A DNA stretch of 64,000 nt from Berberis thunbergii (lineage: Eukaryota > Streptophyta > Magnoliopsida > Ranunculales > Berberidaceae), in contig QNQO01000641.1 of the NCBI GenBank assembly GCA_003290165.1, positions 1 to 64,000 on the forward strand, in the 5' to 3' direction. Position numbers and translations under genes: made by a program. The notes under the pieces are model-generated. The model was not told the origin of the DNA. It ran no database searches and saw only the letters and a list, made by a program, of their open reading frames with translations. Every line of letters starts with the position of its first letter. Position 1 is the stretch's first letter. Of this stretch, positions 42,930 to 60,771 are shown in pieces.

Positions 42930-44600
42930 GTGTTTAAAGATAGACCAGGGGCACTGCCGAGCACAGCGCGGTAGTCATTATGGTAATCGAAACGGATTAT
43001 GACAAAAACCTTGGTCTAGATCAGTGAAATGAGGTTCTTGATTAATTACCTGCAGAATTTTGGCATATGGGGATGGGTTGTACACTGATGCAAAGACACT
43101 TGCAAATGAAAGGTTGATCAAATTTACAGACTTTGTATCAGTAGGCTTTTGAGGTGCTGGTTGGGGGTCTGCAATCTTAAAACCCATACAAAACTTCTGA
43201 AATGACACAGTCTTTAAATTTGGTTCACCTTCAACCCTCCAAAAATATAAACCATACTCCAATATAAACTATTTGAATTGTAGATGTGATTCATTCTTAG
43301 ATTTCAAATTATTTTACTTAACTCAAAATCAAAAGAAAGAAATGGGTTCATAATATTCCAACTAAAAGTTGAAAAGTAAAGTGATTTTTGAATATTGTAA
43401 ATAAGTAGCACCGAGAAATAAATAGTTTGGTTTGATTTTAATAGTAGCATTCCAAAATAGTATAAGATATGCAGCCTAACTATACAAATCAGCTTATCAC
43501 TCTAACATACAAGTCGTCTTTGGTCACCACCAATTTCCATATACATGGGTTTACATGGGTGTGGAAATCGTTTTTATTTTTTATTTTTATGGTTTATTTC
43601 GTTTTGGTTCCTCCAATATCTCACCTCATCAAATTAATCAAAATTATTCATAGCAAAATATCTCATTTAGTTTACTCAAAATTATTTATAGCAAAGTATC
43701 TCATTTAGTTTATTGGTGATATGTATTCTCACATTATTGGATAGTTTATGCTTCAATTTATAGTTAAAAACCATTCCAAGATAATGAAGTTGTTTGACAT
43801 AACAATGGCGTGATTTCGGAATTTTAGTGCATTGAACTCAAGCATGAGAAATCATTATTTTTTTTGTATGTCATTTTAGAATAATGAATGGCTTGTCACA
43901 CAAAATGCACTATATGCTTTTTTCATTCCCAAAATTTTTAAACATGTTTTAAATGAATAACTTGTATATGTCATTTTGGAGCAATTGTGCTTATATGTTT
44001 TAAAAGATACACCCATAAATGTTATTTCATTCCCAAAGAACGACATGCCGTTTTTAGTAAATAATTTGTCATTCTCATCTCAAATTTGGTTTAGTTTCTT
44101 TTCCGGAACAAAATGCCTTAACAAAATATTTTTTTATGCTGAACCAAACACATTAACAAATTTAAAAAACTTAAAGATGCATTTCCCAGAAGATAGTAAA
44201 TTTATTGGATCATCTGTAGGCACGACCTAGATCCACCTGAAAATCTGAAATACAAGCACATTATGCAGAGCAATATATTAGAATTGGGTTAAATTTAGGG
44301 GTATAAGCACAAATAGTCTCCAGGGATTGTTCTGTGCTTCCACTTAATCTTGTGTACTGTAAACTAGTTTCCTTCCATGAGCTACTGAAACTGCAAATTT
44401 TATTGATGAAAGATAACCAAAAGAGAATGTAGCACTGCAGCTGCCTTGATCAAGGATTCATGGTTTTGTCAAGCTTCCATGTAAAATTGTAGTTCTCTAT
44501 AATGAGATCGGAACCTAACGATTGGCACAGTTGAATTCTGGAATGTGCAATTAAATAGCTTTCAACGCAACAACATACAATAGAAAATGGTAGGAATTTC
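42930..44600. other. Intergenic sequence, no gene recognised
   Basis: AT-rich with chance frames. A frame at 42978-43262 (minus) has no recognised domain. Confidence 0.5.
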
Positions 44601-44852
44601 AGTTAGTGTTTCACTAAAACAACTAGGAACAATATCTGATAGAACAGTAGTGGTTCAGTGAAAACAAATCCAAATGCACTGAAAAGTTAAATGAGTTTTG
44701 CATTGATATTGCAAAATAATCGTCTTGCATAAAGTTAAAAACAGGAACATAAATTCCATAACATCCCATAACCACAGCCCCAACCAAAAACCCATAGGCT
44801 TGATTCATCCCAATATTTACCCATTCGCAAGCATAACAACTGCGACATTAAA

Positions 44853-48959
<4,107 letters not shown>

Positions 48960-49039
48960 CTTCGCTTCGAAAACAGAGTGATTGTTGTGAAGATAAGAAT
49001 GCAAAGCAGAGTAATAGAGGGATCTGTAGATCGGATCGG

Positions 49040-49047
49040 TATTTATA
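49040..49047 (-). promoter_or_regulatory. TATA box of CDC48
   Basis: TATAAATA on the minus strand is 81-88 bases before the ATG at 48959. The same block is partly kept in the duplicated copy near 52090-52110. Confidence 0.65.
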
Positions 49048-49139
49048 ATATCTGATATTTTTTTTTCTTCTTTTCTTTCGTGTGGGGAAAGAAAAGGAGG
49101 ATACTTACTGTCTGGGGTTTGATTGGAAGCTCCTATGGA

Positions 49140-50975
49140 TGTTAGAACTTTCTAGATTTGCCCCTTTGGTCCATAAATATTTGGTGCAAGTGACTCTTGA
49201 CTGGAGTGACCCGATCCAATTTTAATCCATAAAAGTGGTTTGGGACAAAATCTTGTATTCTGGTAGATGCAGAGAATGCCACACAAACTCCAGTGAACTT
49301 ATTTACATCATCATTTCTTGAACAAGAAGTAATGCTACCTGAATTTGATGTCAACATTTCAATGCAGCAATAAGGGATTTTTTTATAACTATCCTCATAT
49401 GATCCAATCAGTTTGACCATTATTTTCTACATTGCCCTCCCGCTTACATGGTAACTCATCTCAATAGTGTGATCCTTCCATCTTTGTTTGATGAGGTTGT
49501 CGGTTGTGAAGTTTGTAAAGTGTGCAGTAATTATGGACTTACACTCCTTTGCAACAAACCTGACATTCACCATTGGATTATTCCCATTATCAACACACAC
49601 ATATATCTTCTCCCATGGTCATAACACTAGGAGTATGTTAATCCTTGTACAAGGCTGCATAACACTGCCATTTGTAGTTTTCACCCTTGCACACTACCAG
49701 AAGTCTGTTAGGATCATTTTTCTTGAACATCATCACAAGCTTGTTCCTCACTGCATACTTTTTTAACCAAAACCTAGCTGCATCAACTGTCCCATTGTTT
49801 GCCAACCTCCAAAACCCAATCATCTGTCAGCTTCTCATCACCACTTTCCTCACCATACACATCAACAGTTTCAGCAACAAATGCAGCATGCTTAGTTGGA
49901 GGTGATGGTGTATCATGCTCATTTTCAGTTGAATGACCTGAAAGGTACTCATCTTCTACAGGGAGATCATCCAAATGTGCAAACTTATTGGCTTGAGAAA
50001 TACCAGCTGAATGGGCTTGGTCCTGTGGTTGGGCTTGAGATATACCAGTTGAATGGGCTTAGTCACGTGGTTTGGCTTGAGATGGACCAGCTGAATGGGC
50101 TTCTGCCTCTGCTTGGGACTGTGCATCAGTGGTTTTAGGTTCAACAGAGGGGAGGTCATCATCAAACTTTTCTTCAGACAACTCTTCAAAGTTCTTCTTA
50201 TCTTTATCACCTTTGGACTTTACTGACTTTCTCATTTTCTCATCTTGGGCCTGAGCAAGACCCACTCTTGTTCTTTTTCCACAAGTACTTTGACATTCTC
50301 AACATCATACTTGTTATCTTGTACATTCACTGTTCTTGAAGACTTCCTAGGGAAGTACCAATCATTTGATGTACTTTTCCTTGGGGTAGGATTGTTTTTC
50401 TTGCTCCAAATTTTTTTGGCATGCACCTGAGGCCTCAGATGGATCTTACTAGGAGGGGTGGGTTGTGTGACGAGGGCATGGTCAAATTCAGCAACATTTG
50501 GGGTTGAAATGGGTTCAGGATCTACTAAACTAGATCCAGGATTTGTGCTCTCATGTACCTGTACTGCCACTTTAACATCAACAAATATATGCAAACTATC
50601 ACTGACATCAATGTCTGCATGTTTCAAGAAGTACATTATATCTGCATCATTGGCTATGTCCATCCTCACTCCATTTATCTATAAAGGTATGTGTATATTC
50701 TAGTGTCAGGGCATGCTTCTCTTGCTTGGCCACACCTTCAAGTATACTCTTGTTAAGCTTGTCCCAATTAAGATAATCCCCATGAACTCCCACAAAATCA
50801 ATAGATTTATCATTCTTGTAGTTAGTCACCTTCCACCTACCAGGGATCTCAGCCCTCCCACTCCATTTTTCATTACTACAATTAAACACATTCATCAATG
50901 AATATAATAGAAAACATGCAAACCCATGCAAAGTAACATGTATCATAAGTAAAGAGAAAATACAAGACAATTACA
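49140..50975 (-). pseudogene. Mutator-like transposase remnant, duplicate copy A
   Basis: The minus strand reads an N-terminal CDGKWSGRAEIPGRWK-type domain (about 50880-50700), a long Ser/Pro/Lys-rich linker (50669-50060), and then a MuDR-type DNA-binding region (AARFWLKKYAVRNKLVMMFK, about 49790-49730). A piece reading LIGSYEDSYKKIPYCCIEML (about 49400-49340) ends shortly after. The catalytic DDE part is missing. The first exon is also absent in this copy. Stops and frame changes break it. Confidence 0.7.
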
Positions 50976-51881
<906 letters not shown>

Positions 51882-51929
51882 ATTCGCTTCGAAAATAGAG
51901 AGATTGTTGTGAAGATGAGAATGAAAAAG

Positions 51930-52085
51930 AATGAAAAGCAGAGTAATAGAACCATTTTAAAAAAAAAAGGTGTTTAAAGAGGGAGGGCGAAACGTTTTTT
52001 TTGAAAAATGTGTTTAAATAGGGAGAGCAAAAATGTATTTTCGCCCTCCCAGACAGCAACCAGGCAGTGGAACCCAAGCCAACAA
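51930..52085. other. Extra sequence in the duplicated CDC48 leader
   Basis: Between GCAGAGTAATAGA and GGTATTTATAATAT the copy has about 130 bp of unrelated sequence (GGAGGGCGAAACG and the near inverted TTTCGCCCTCCC), while the original has about 20 bp. The inserted piece has a self-complementary centre (GGGAGGGCGAAA and TTTTCGCCCTCCC), possibly another small fold-back. Confidence 0.6.
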
Positions 52086-52182
52086 GAATTACTGGTATTT
52101 ATAATATCCGATTTTTTTTTCTTTCGTGTGGGGAAAGAAAGGAGGAAACTTACTGTTTGGGGTTTGATTGAAAGCTCCTTTG

Positions 52183-52594
52183 GATTTCTAGATTTGCCCC
52201 TTTGGTCCATTAATATTTGGTGCAAGTGACTCTTGACCGAAGTGATCCGATCCGATTTGAATCGATAAAGGTGGTTTGGGAAAAAATCTTGTATTTCGGA
52301 GTTTGGCCAGTGAACCTATTTTCATCATTATTTCTTGAACAAGAAGCAATGCTACCTGAATTTGATGTCAACATTTCAATGCAGCAAGAAGGGATTTTCT
52401 TATAACTATCCTCATATAAACCAATCAGTTTGACCATTATTTTCTGCCTTGCCCTCCAGCTTACATAGTACTCACCTCAATAGTGTGATCCTTCCATGTT
52501 TGTTTGATGAGGTTGTCGGCTGTGAAGTTTGTAAAGTGTGTTTAATTATGGACTCACACTCCTTGACAACAAACCTAACATTCACCATTGGGTT

Positions 52595-52647
<53 letters not shown>

Positions 52648-54724
52648 CTTCTCCCATGGTCCTAACACTAAGAATATGTTCATCTTTGTCCAAGGCTGCA
52701 TAGCACTACCATTTGCAGTTTTCACTTTTGTACACTACCAGAAGTCTGTCAGGATCATTCTTCTTGAACATCATCACAAGCTTGTTCCTCACTGCATACT
52801 TTTTTAACCAGAACCTAGCTGCATCAACTGTGTCCCATTGTTTGCCAACCTCCAAAACCCAATCATCTGTCAGCCTCTCATCACCACTCTCCTCACCATA
52901 CACATCAACAGTTTCAGCAACAAATGCAGCATGCTCAGTTGGAGGTGATTTTGCATCATGCTCATTTTTAGTTGAATGACCTGAACGGTACTCATCTTCT
53001 ACAGGGAGATCATCCAAATGTGCAAACTTATTGGCTTGAGAAATACCAGCTGAATGGGCTTGGTCTTGTGGTTGGGCTTGAGATGGACCAGTTGAATGGG
53101 CTTAGTCACGTGGTTTGGCTTGAGATGGACCAGCTGAATGGGCTTCTGCCTTAGTTTGGGACTGTGCATCAGTGGTTTTAGGTTCAACAGAGGGGAGGTC
53201 ATCATCAAGCTTTTCTTCAGAAAACTCTTCAAAGTTTTTCTTATCTTTATCAACTTTGGACTTCACTGACTTTCTCATTTTCTCATATTGGGCCTGAGCA
53301 AGACCCTCCCTTGTTCTTTTTCCACAAGTACTTTGACATTTTCAACATCAGACATGTCATTTTGTACATTCATTGTTCTTGAAGACTTCCTGGGGAAGTA
53401 CCAATCATTTGATGTACTTTTTTCCTTGGGGTAGGATTGTTTTTCCTGTTTCAACTTTTTTTGGCACCCACCTTAGGCCTCAGATGGATCTTACTAGGAG
53501 GGGTGGGTTGTGTGACGAGGGCAGGGTCAAATTCAGCAACATTTGGGGTTGAAATGGGTTTAGGATCTACTAAACTAGAATCAGGATTGGTGCTCTCATG
53601 TACATGTACTGCCACTTTAGCATCAACAAATATATACAAACTATCACTGACATCAATGTCTGCATGTTTTCAGAAGTACATTATATCTGCATCATTGGTT
53701 ATGTCCATCCTCACTCCATTTATCTATAAAGGTATGTGTATCTCCTAGTGTCAGGGCATGCTTCTCTTGCTTGGCCACACCTTCAAGTATACTCTTGTTA
53801 AGCTTGTTCCAATTAAGATAATCCCCATGAACTCCCACAAAATCAATAGATTTCTCATTATTGTAGTCAGTCACCTTCCACCTACCAGGGATCTCAGCCC
53901 TCCCACTCCATTTCCCATCACAGTGAACCATTAAATTCCAGACTTCCAACTTTTGTCTCCGTTTTCCATTATTACACGGAAACACATTCATCAATGAATA
54001 CAATAGAAAACATAACATGTATCATAAGTAAAGAGAAAACACAAGACAAGTACACATGATGCTTCATAGCCATTGCACTTAATGAGTAGCTAACAAACGA
54101 CAACAATGATTCATAGCACTTGCACTCCTAACAACCACGACAACAATGTTTCATTGACATTGCCTTAACAACAACAACAATGTTCATAGCCATTGCCTTA
54201 ACAACAACAACAACTATTCATAGCCATTACTGAATGAGTACCCTAACAAAATTACTAAACATTGCATTGAATGAGTACCATAACAACAATAACATCATTC
54301 ATTGAATGATTCATAACAACAACATCATTGCACTAAAACAAAACACTAAGCAAATAAGCAGTGTATGACCCATCATTTGTGCAAATTTACAAAAACCTAA
54401 CAACAACAACATTCACACAATACACGAACACGTGCAACAAATAATGAAACATAAAATTGAAACCCTGAAATAGACGAAAAACGCTTACAATTCGTCACGC
54501 CATTGAACAGAGGGATATCTTGAATTTGGCTTGACATCCTCTTCACTGTTAGAATGTGTAAAATCTCGCCTCAAATTTGGTCCCTCTTGACTAAAATCAC
54601 TAAAAGGTGAAAAATCTTCCCAATGAATACTCGAAGCAGTGCTCCCATCGTCACTGCTACTGCTACTCACCAAAACATCAAACGTGACCCTTTTCCCTTT
54701 CCCTTTCCCCTTCCCCTTATTCAT
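52183..54724 (-). pseudogene. Mutator-like transposase remnant, duplicate copy B with first exon
   Basis: This copy resembles 49140-50975 (same order of domains) and also keeps a first exon (54724-54489) that starts with MNKGKGKGKGKRVTF, a basic run, then a Ser/Asp-rich stretch, and ends at a GTAAGC donor. The next exon opens with FPCNNGKRRQKLEVW. Within it, a (TG)n microsatellite (about 52601-52646) interrupts the frame. The MuDR-type DNA-binding region is at about 52830-52760 and the truncated catalytic-side piece at about 52437-52190. No catalytic DDE region. Confidence 0.7.
52600..52646 (+). repeat. (TG)n microsatellite
   Basis: About 23 uninterrupted TG units lie inside transposase copy B. 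Copy A has CAACACACACATATA in the same place (about 49590), so the expansion arose after the duplication. Confidence 0.95.
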
Positions 54725-55843
54725 ATTCGTTCGAACTTGCAAACAACAAAGCAAATCACTACAAAGAAGGAGAGGGAGAACACAAAATGGCTGGAGGTAG
54801 AGAGTTTTCCCTTCACTCTCTGAGAGGTTACAAATGACATCTCAAATCTCAGCCGTCAACGTTAGTTCATCAGTTGACGGACGGTTGAGATGATGCAATT
54901 GGTCACATCCTTCAAATCATGTGTGAAATTCACATGAAGGACATTTTGGTCATGAAATTACGTCACGTGCATGCCCTGACGGTATTTGGATGTTTACCGC
55001 TAGTCAAGGGGGTAACTGTAATAGTGATTAATGATGTGTCTACTCATTAATTAGTTATGTATAATAGAGGGCAAAATGCAAATTACCCTTAATTTAATTG
55101 TTCGGTTAGATTTTATGTCGGTTTTTAGTAACATTTTAGGCGGTCTGTTCAATTTCCGGTTTACATAAATATACAAACGATAAAGTCAGGTTCGGTTTCG
55201 ATTGAATAAAATTAAAACTGATAATAGTCGGTTAGCTTTTCTATTTTGGCTAAAATCAAACCGTCGATTCGGTTTTAACCCTTATCTGAACTGAAATGGA
55301 TAAGATGTTTTGGAACCGAAATGGATCATATATTTTGGATCGGAAATTAATACAATATTAGATAAGATAGAAATAATGTTTTGTCCACATTCTCATTGTA
55401 AAAACTAAAAATAGGTAAAAAAATAAATAAAATTGAAATGATATCCTAAGAAAAAAAAATCTTATCTCTAAGGGTTTGAACCTTTTATTTGAATTATATT
55501 TTAATTTTGTGAATATATTTAAGTCATACTTAAATTAATTAGATTGTGTGACCATTATTCAATTTAAATCCTATTGAAATTTTATATTGTTAATTACAAA
55601 AACATTGTTGGTTACATATGTATATTACATGATTTTATTTGTTTTCTTAAGGTATTATATTTTATCATTTGACAAAAATTTGTTGTTTTAATTAGGAAAA
55701 TTTAAGAACTTTAATATGCTAGCAAGATATTTGATTAGGATCGGTGGTTTAGAGATAGAATTTTGAAATTCGGATCTAGTTCATTAAATTTGGATATGAT
55801 AGTTAACAGATTAGATATGGTACCATTGTCAGCCCTATTCTTG
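54725..55843. other. Intergenic sequence with a CGGTTCGG-rich patch
   Basis: Around 55130-55330 are GGTTCGGTTTCG, TCGATTCGGTTTT and AACCGAAATGG phrases, like subterminal parts of the hAT-like family, but no terminal repeats were found. The rest is AT-rich without a gene. Confidence 0.4.
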
Positions 55844-56763
55844 TGTGATACCCTTGTGTGGGCGGATCGGAGGGGGAGGGTAAGGAAAAGACCAGTGATG
55901 GCGAAGCCAACAGGCCCGTGGATCCCAAGAGGGGTTGGGCAAGCTACCAAATAGAGATTATAGTCCCACATCACCTAGGTGGGGGAAGGGGATGTGTTAT
56001 GTATGTACGAGTTTGGATCTACAAAGTACTACGCGTTTTAAAGTCGTGCAGGCCTTGGGCCCAAAGCGGACAATATAATACTCAGTGGATCGGGCGTTAC
56101 AGAATGGTATCAAAGCCGAAACTAGCCGGAAGTGTGCCAACGAGGACGTTGGGCTCCCTTAGGGGGGTGGACTGTGATACCCTTGTGTGGACGGACATAA
56201 GAGGGAGGGTGAGGAAAAGGCCCGTGATGGCGAAGCCCAACAAACCCGTGGATCCCAAAAGGGGTTGGGCAAGCTACCAAGGGAAAATTATAGTCCCACA
56301 TCGCCTAGTTGAGGAAAAGGGATGTGCTATATATGTACGAGTTTGGATCTACAAAGTACTATGTGTTTCAAAGCCGTGCGGGCCTTGGGCCCAAAGCGGA
56401 CAATATAGTACTTTGTGGATCGGGTCGTTACAGAATGGTATCAAAGCCGGACCTAGCAGGAAGTGTGCCAACGAGGACGTTGGGTTTCCTTAGGGGGGTG
56501 GACTGTGATACCCTTATGTGGGTGGACCTGAGGGGGAGGGTGAGGGAAAGGCCTGTGATGGCGAAGCCCAACAGGCCCGTGGATCCCAAAAGGGGTTAGG
56601 CAAACTACCAAGGGGAGATTATAGTCTCACATCACCTAGGTGAGGGAAGGGGATGTGCTATATATGTACGAGTTTGGATCTACAAAGTACTACACATTTT
56701 AAAGTCGTTCGAGCATTGGGCTCAAAGCGGACAATATAGTACTCTGTGGATCGGGTCATTACA
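55844..56763 (+). mobile_element. TRIM retrotransposon array: three LTRs, two 71-bp internal domains
   Basis: LTR1 55844-56101, internal 56102-56172, LTR2 56173-56432, internal 56433-56503, LTR3 56504-56763. LTRs start TGTGATACCCTT and end GTTACA. Each internal domain consists of a primer site (TGGTATCAAAGCC) and a polypurine tract (AGGGGGGTGGAC) with nothing else of note. The whole is flanked by a perfect 5-bp duplication TCTTG (55839-55843 and 56764-56768). It encodes no protein and depends on enzymes from other elements. The three-LTR form can arise from recombination between LTRs. Confidence 0.92.
56102..56172 (+). other. TRIM internal domain with primer site and polypurine tract
   Basis: The domain begins GAATGGTATCAAAGCC, close to the tRNA-iMet primer site TGGTATCAGAGCC, and ends CTTAGGGGGGTGGAC before the next LTR. 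71 bp, among the shortest internal domains one could expect for a retrotransposon. Confidence 0.85.
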
Positions 56764-56769
56764 TCTTGA

Positions 56770-57130
56770 CTGGGCTACAAATGGGCGGGTTGAAATCATT
56801 GCTTGTGAGGCTATGACTAACCCGTTGTGATGGATGTTTGCCCATTCCCAACCCAATCCAAACCTCTGGTTGGCCTCTGTGCCCATGTCACAACCCAAAT
56901 GTGATATATTTTCATAAGTTATTAGCCATATATGTGAACATATACACATATCTGGCTCGGGTTGGTCTGGGCTAGGAAATTTAGTTGAGCATGTCAATAT
57001 CGAATTTTCAGGTTGAATAAAATGATGACCATGACCGACCCTAACCCAACCTAGGTATTGCCCATCCCGCCCAAATCTCGAGTTGGGCACGGGTTAAGCG
57101 ATTTGAGCCCGCCCAAGTTGCAGGCCTACT
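56770..57130. mobile_element. Possible hAT-like element with GGGCGGG ends
   Basis: TGGGCTACAAATGGGCGGG near 56768 and its rough inverse CCCGCCCAAGTTGCAGGCCTA near 57107 could be terminal repeats. The interior has GGGTTGGG-type phrases (CGACCCTAACCCAACC). The flanking 8-mers do not match, so the element is not proved. Confidence 0.35.
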
Positions 57131-58350
57131 CGTCTCTCGAGTCATCGTTGGGCTTGGGTTTGGATTTGAGTTTTTAGTCCACGACAACAAGTTCGATATA
57201 GGCTCGTTCCCTATTATAATAGGTTTGGAGGATGTGAATTGGCTACAAAGAGTTTTTGTATCGCCTTAATTTGGATTTGGTATTTCCGTTACAAGTTAAA
57301 TGTATTTTATTCGATTGACTAACATAATCCAAGCATGTAGCTCTAACATTTATGTATGTGTTCGATCATCTGTGTTATGTACCTAACAAAGGTGAAAATT
57401 TAGCATTTTGTAGTATCTGTACATGTATATGTGACTCTTATTTTCAGATGTGTACATCTCATCTGGAATATATAATGCATGCTTCTCTTAGGAACAATAC
57501 TCATATAGATCTTCGTCCTGATTTTTGGAATGCCCAAAATACTCTTCCAATTCTATGATATTTACAGGAAAATCAATAGTTAGGTTAATGGTGATCAAGG
57601 GTATTTTTGTCGTTTTAAATTACACACATGTATCATTTTCCCTCCCAAATTCATATTATTTACAACAAAAACCCACCCCTCTCAGATATTAGTAATTATA
57701 CTTAAGCTCCTAACATAATTTATTCAAAATCCTTAATTATTTTATTTGTAAACTATACATAGGCCCTTAATGTTTAGAATTTCAATAATAATTTTTATTT
57801 CGCCCTCCAAACTCATACTATTTACATTTTAACATTTATTAACTACACCAAATGCCCTAACATAATTTATTTAAAGTCCTCAAATTATCTATAAATTATA
57901 AAAATGCTCTAACGTTTAATTTTTATTTTCAATCAAAGTCAGCCCCTGTAAACATTCATTAATTATACATAGACCTCATCTACAATTTATTTAAAGCCCT
58001 CAAATTATTTAAAAATTATAAAACGACTCTTACATCTAACTTTTAGATTTTCAATTTTGCCCTCCACATGTCATAATTTTACAAGCAAACCCCCCCCCCC
58101 CCCCTCTCAAACATTTATTATATTTGTAAACTATACCGAAACCCTTAATTATTTGTAAACTATACACAGGCCCTTAAAGTTATAAATAAGTATTTTGTTT
58201 AGAATTTCAATAATAAATTTTACTTATTGTTGAAAGGTTGTAATAAAAAAACTGAATATTTACGCATGTAAAACGCGTCGACACCCTAATACATATATCA
58301 CTAAACTTGCAATTGGATCACTGCCTTATCATTATATTTATTTCAAAAAT
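57130..58350. repeat. Degenerate AT-rich tandem repeat (about 57660-58230)
   Basis: CCTAACATAATTTATTYAAA, CCTCAAATTATYTA, TTTATTAAYTACA and TTTTGCCCTCC phrases recur at roughly 110-130 bp spacing about five times with many mismatches, and a C run occurs at about 58090-58104. No coding sequence. The part from 57130 to 57660 shows nothing recognisable. Confidence 0.55.
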
Positions 58351-58354
58351 TCTA

Positions 58355-58800
58355 CGCTGCCTAGTCCACGCCTGGATGGTACCATGCACTCATAAATTGG
58401 TGACGTGACGTGACTGACTGTGCGTGGAAAACGAACGACAACGGTGACCGACGAGGTAACTGTGCGTGGAGGACGAACGACGACGGGAAGTGGATGAGAC
58501 CAAACGTTTGTCGAGGAGGAACCCTTGCACGTTTGGAGGAGGAGAACGATGTCGGGAAGTAAGAGGAGACTGACATTTGTGTGGAGGAAAGAACTTACCC
58601 GTTTGGAGAAGACGACCTGCGACGGGAGGTGGAAGATGAACCTTTCGCCGTTCGTTTTGAACCTTACTGATTTTGCGTTTTTGAGCCCTAATCTTTCAGT
58701 TTTTTTTCCAAAGTTTGAAAGTCTTGCACATGGGTTGGGTTGCCACGACATCAATTTACACGTGCCTGGTACCATCCAGGCATGGACCAGGCACCATAGA
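58355..58800. mobile_element. Terminal-inverted-repeat element, about 0.44 kb, unclassified
   Basis: The left end TGCCTAGTCCACGCCTGG with ATGGTACCATGCAC is inverted at the right as GTGCCTGGTACCATCC and AGGCATGGACCAGGCACC. TIRs are about 35-40 bp with a few mismatches, and the preceding TTCTACG may extend them. Inside, ACGAACGACRACGG and GTGCGTGGA phrases recur. A 145-codon minus-strand frame crosses the whole element but has no domain. Target duplication not determined. Confidence 0.65.
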
Positions 58801-59300
58801 ACTTCTCTATTTATTTAAATGTTATGTGTTGCTTGTAAGAATCGTGTTCAATTTATTAAACTCACTTTCTTTAATTTTACCACTTGAAACTGAATTTTAA
58901 TTTAAAATTGTCATATTTCAACAAGAGCATTATCATAGTCTTTAGACACTAGTCAACCCTACAACATTCAACCATTCCACCTCAATAATATTTAAGTCAA
59001 CCTGGAAGTATTTATCACTTCACTCGAGCTTTCTAAGCACTCTCACCCTCACACTCAATAAAACTGTTAAGAAAACTCTAACGACACTTGAGAAAATAAC
59101 TTTTATTGATTGAATTTTGCTTGATGGTTACAGATGAATGAGATGCCCCTATTTGTACTTGTTTGGGGTCCAATGGAGAGTTAGGATTTACACATGTTTT
59201 ACATCTAGTGGTGATCACAACAAAAATAAAAGAATATTTAAAACGATGAAAGACTTCAAACTTACAAGTTTGTACATTTTCAATTATAAAACAAGTAAAA
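58801..59300. other. Intergenic, nothing recognised
   Basis: AT-rich sequence with no gene. Confidence 0.5.
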
Positions 59301-59624
59301 ACAAATCGAAAAATGACTTTTAAGGCATACTTTTCACAAAATATACAATTTAGATGTTATAGTTGATGTAATAACTAATTTATGCCTATTTTTATACTTT
59401 TATGACAAAAACTATTTCATTGACCTAAGTCAACTCATAAACTTATAGGACATATTTACACTTTATAAACAAATACAAAATCTAATTTTATACTTTTGTG
59501 ACCAACAAAGACTGTATTATTAATGATTCTAATTTTTATTTTATTTTATTTTTAGTTTTTCCTTTTGTGCGTGTCATCCAAAAGGAAAAATTAAAAATAA
59601 AGGAGGAGGGTTGGTGTTAGGCTT

Positions 59625-60641
59625 GTGATAGCCAACCGTAAAAAGCCAATCACATCCCTTTTCATGGATATTGGTTCAAAAAGTTTAATGCAGAAGGATA
59701 GGGTGTCCCCCGCTATAAGCGACGCGCTGCACCTACGCTCGGGTGTAGTGACAAATGAGCAAGGCGCGCTGCAGCAGCGCTCGGCTGTAGTGTTAAATAG
59801 GCAAGGGTTCTCGCACCTTTCTGGACGGGGGCGAGTAAAGAAGCTAGTCCAGGTTAGAGCTAGAGATAGAATGATTAAATTAGCCTCTTGGAACATAGGA
59901 ACCTTGACGGGAAAGACAATTGAATTAGTGGATGTCGTGCGTAGGAGGAAAGTAAACATAGTTTATCTTCAAGAGACAAAATGGAAGGGGAACAAGGCTA
60001 AAGATTTAGGAGGAGGGTTCAAACTCTTCTATTCTGGTAAAGATGGCACTAAGAACGGGGTGGAAATAGTGGTAGATAAAGTTTTTAAGGATGCAGTAGT
60101 CGACGTTAGGAGGTTTGGGGATAGAATCATAAGTATTAAATTAGCTTTAGAACTAGAGATAGTGCATGTTATTAGTGTGTATGCACTCCAAGTGGGTTTG
60201 GATGAGGAGACTAAGAAGGATTTTTGGGACTCTTTAGAAGAGTTAGTTCTTGGAATTCCCTCTTCCAATAGGGTTTTCCTAGGCGGGGATTTGAATGGCC
60301 ATGTCGGTAAGGATAGAGTTGGGTATGAAAGGGTACATGTAGGTCAAGGCTTTGGGGATCGAAACACTGCGGGGATTTCTATTCTAGATTTTGCTTTAGC
60401 TCAGGATTTTGGGATCGTAAATACCTTTTATAAGAAGAGGGAATATCATTTGGTGACCTTTGCGAGTGGGCATAATAGAAGTCAAATTGATTATTTTCTT
60501 GTGAAGAGACATGATTTAGGTAGGTGTAAAAATTGTAAGGTTATACTAGGAGAGTGTCTAACATCCCAACATAGGCTGTTAGTTCTCGATTTTTTCTTAA
60601 GAGTAGGGGTCGTATTGCTATATAACAGGTTAGACCGATAA
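59625..60641 (+). pseudogene. RTE LINE endonuclease region
   Basis: A 338-codon frame with the apurinic-type endonuclease blocks: ASWNIGTLTGKT near residue 88, VYLQETKWKG near 112 (catalytic Glu), GGDLNGHVG near 217 (in place of GDFN), and SQIDYFLV near 286 followed by a TSQHRLLVLDF piece (the usual SDH-type His is present). It nicks DNA to prime insertion. The frame ends at 60641, after which the next block is shifted. The N-terminal 80 residues have no clear domain and the true start may lie further down. Confidence 0.85.
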
Positions 60642-60771
60642 TTAAGTGATGGACCTTACAAGGAGATGTGGTGGACCTTAAGAGTAGGGGTCGTATTGCC
60701 AGTTAGTTTTAGAGGGTGGGGAGAATCTAGAACCAAAGGATAGGACTAGTAGCGCGAATATTTTTTAACAT

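Noticed and set aside
42978..43262. 94-codon minus-strand frame beyond the Tourist MITE
   Set aside because: No recognised domain, no splice partner and no promoter; not enough support for a gene.
55858..56599. 211- and 96-codon frames with repeated phrases
   Set aside because: They run through the TRIM LTRs and internal domains, and the repetition follows the LTR copies.
58338..58775. 145-codon minus-strand frame spanning a TIR element
   Set aside because: It includes the terminal inverted repeats themselves and shows no domain, so it is probably chance.
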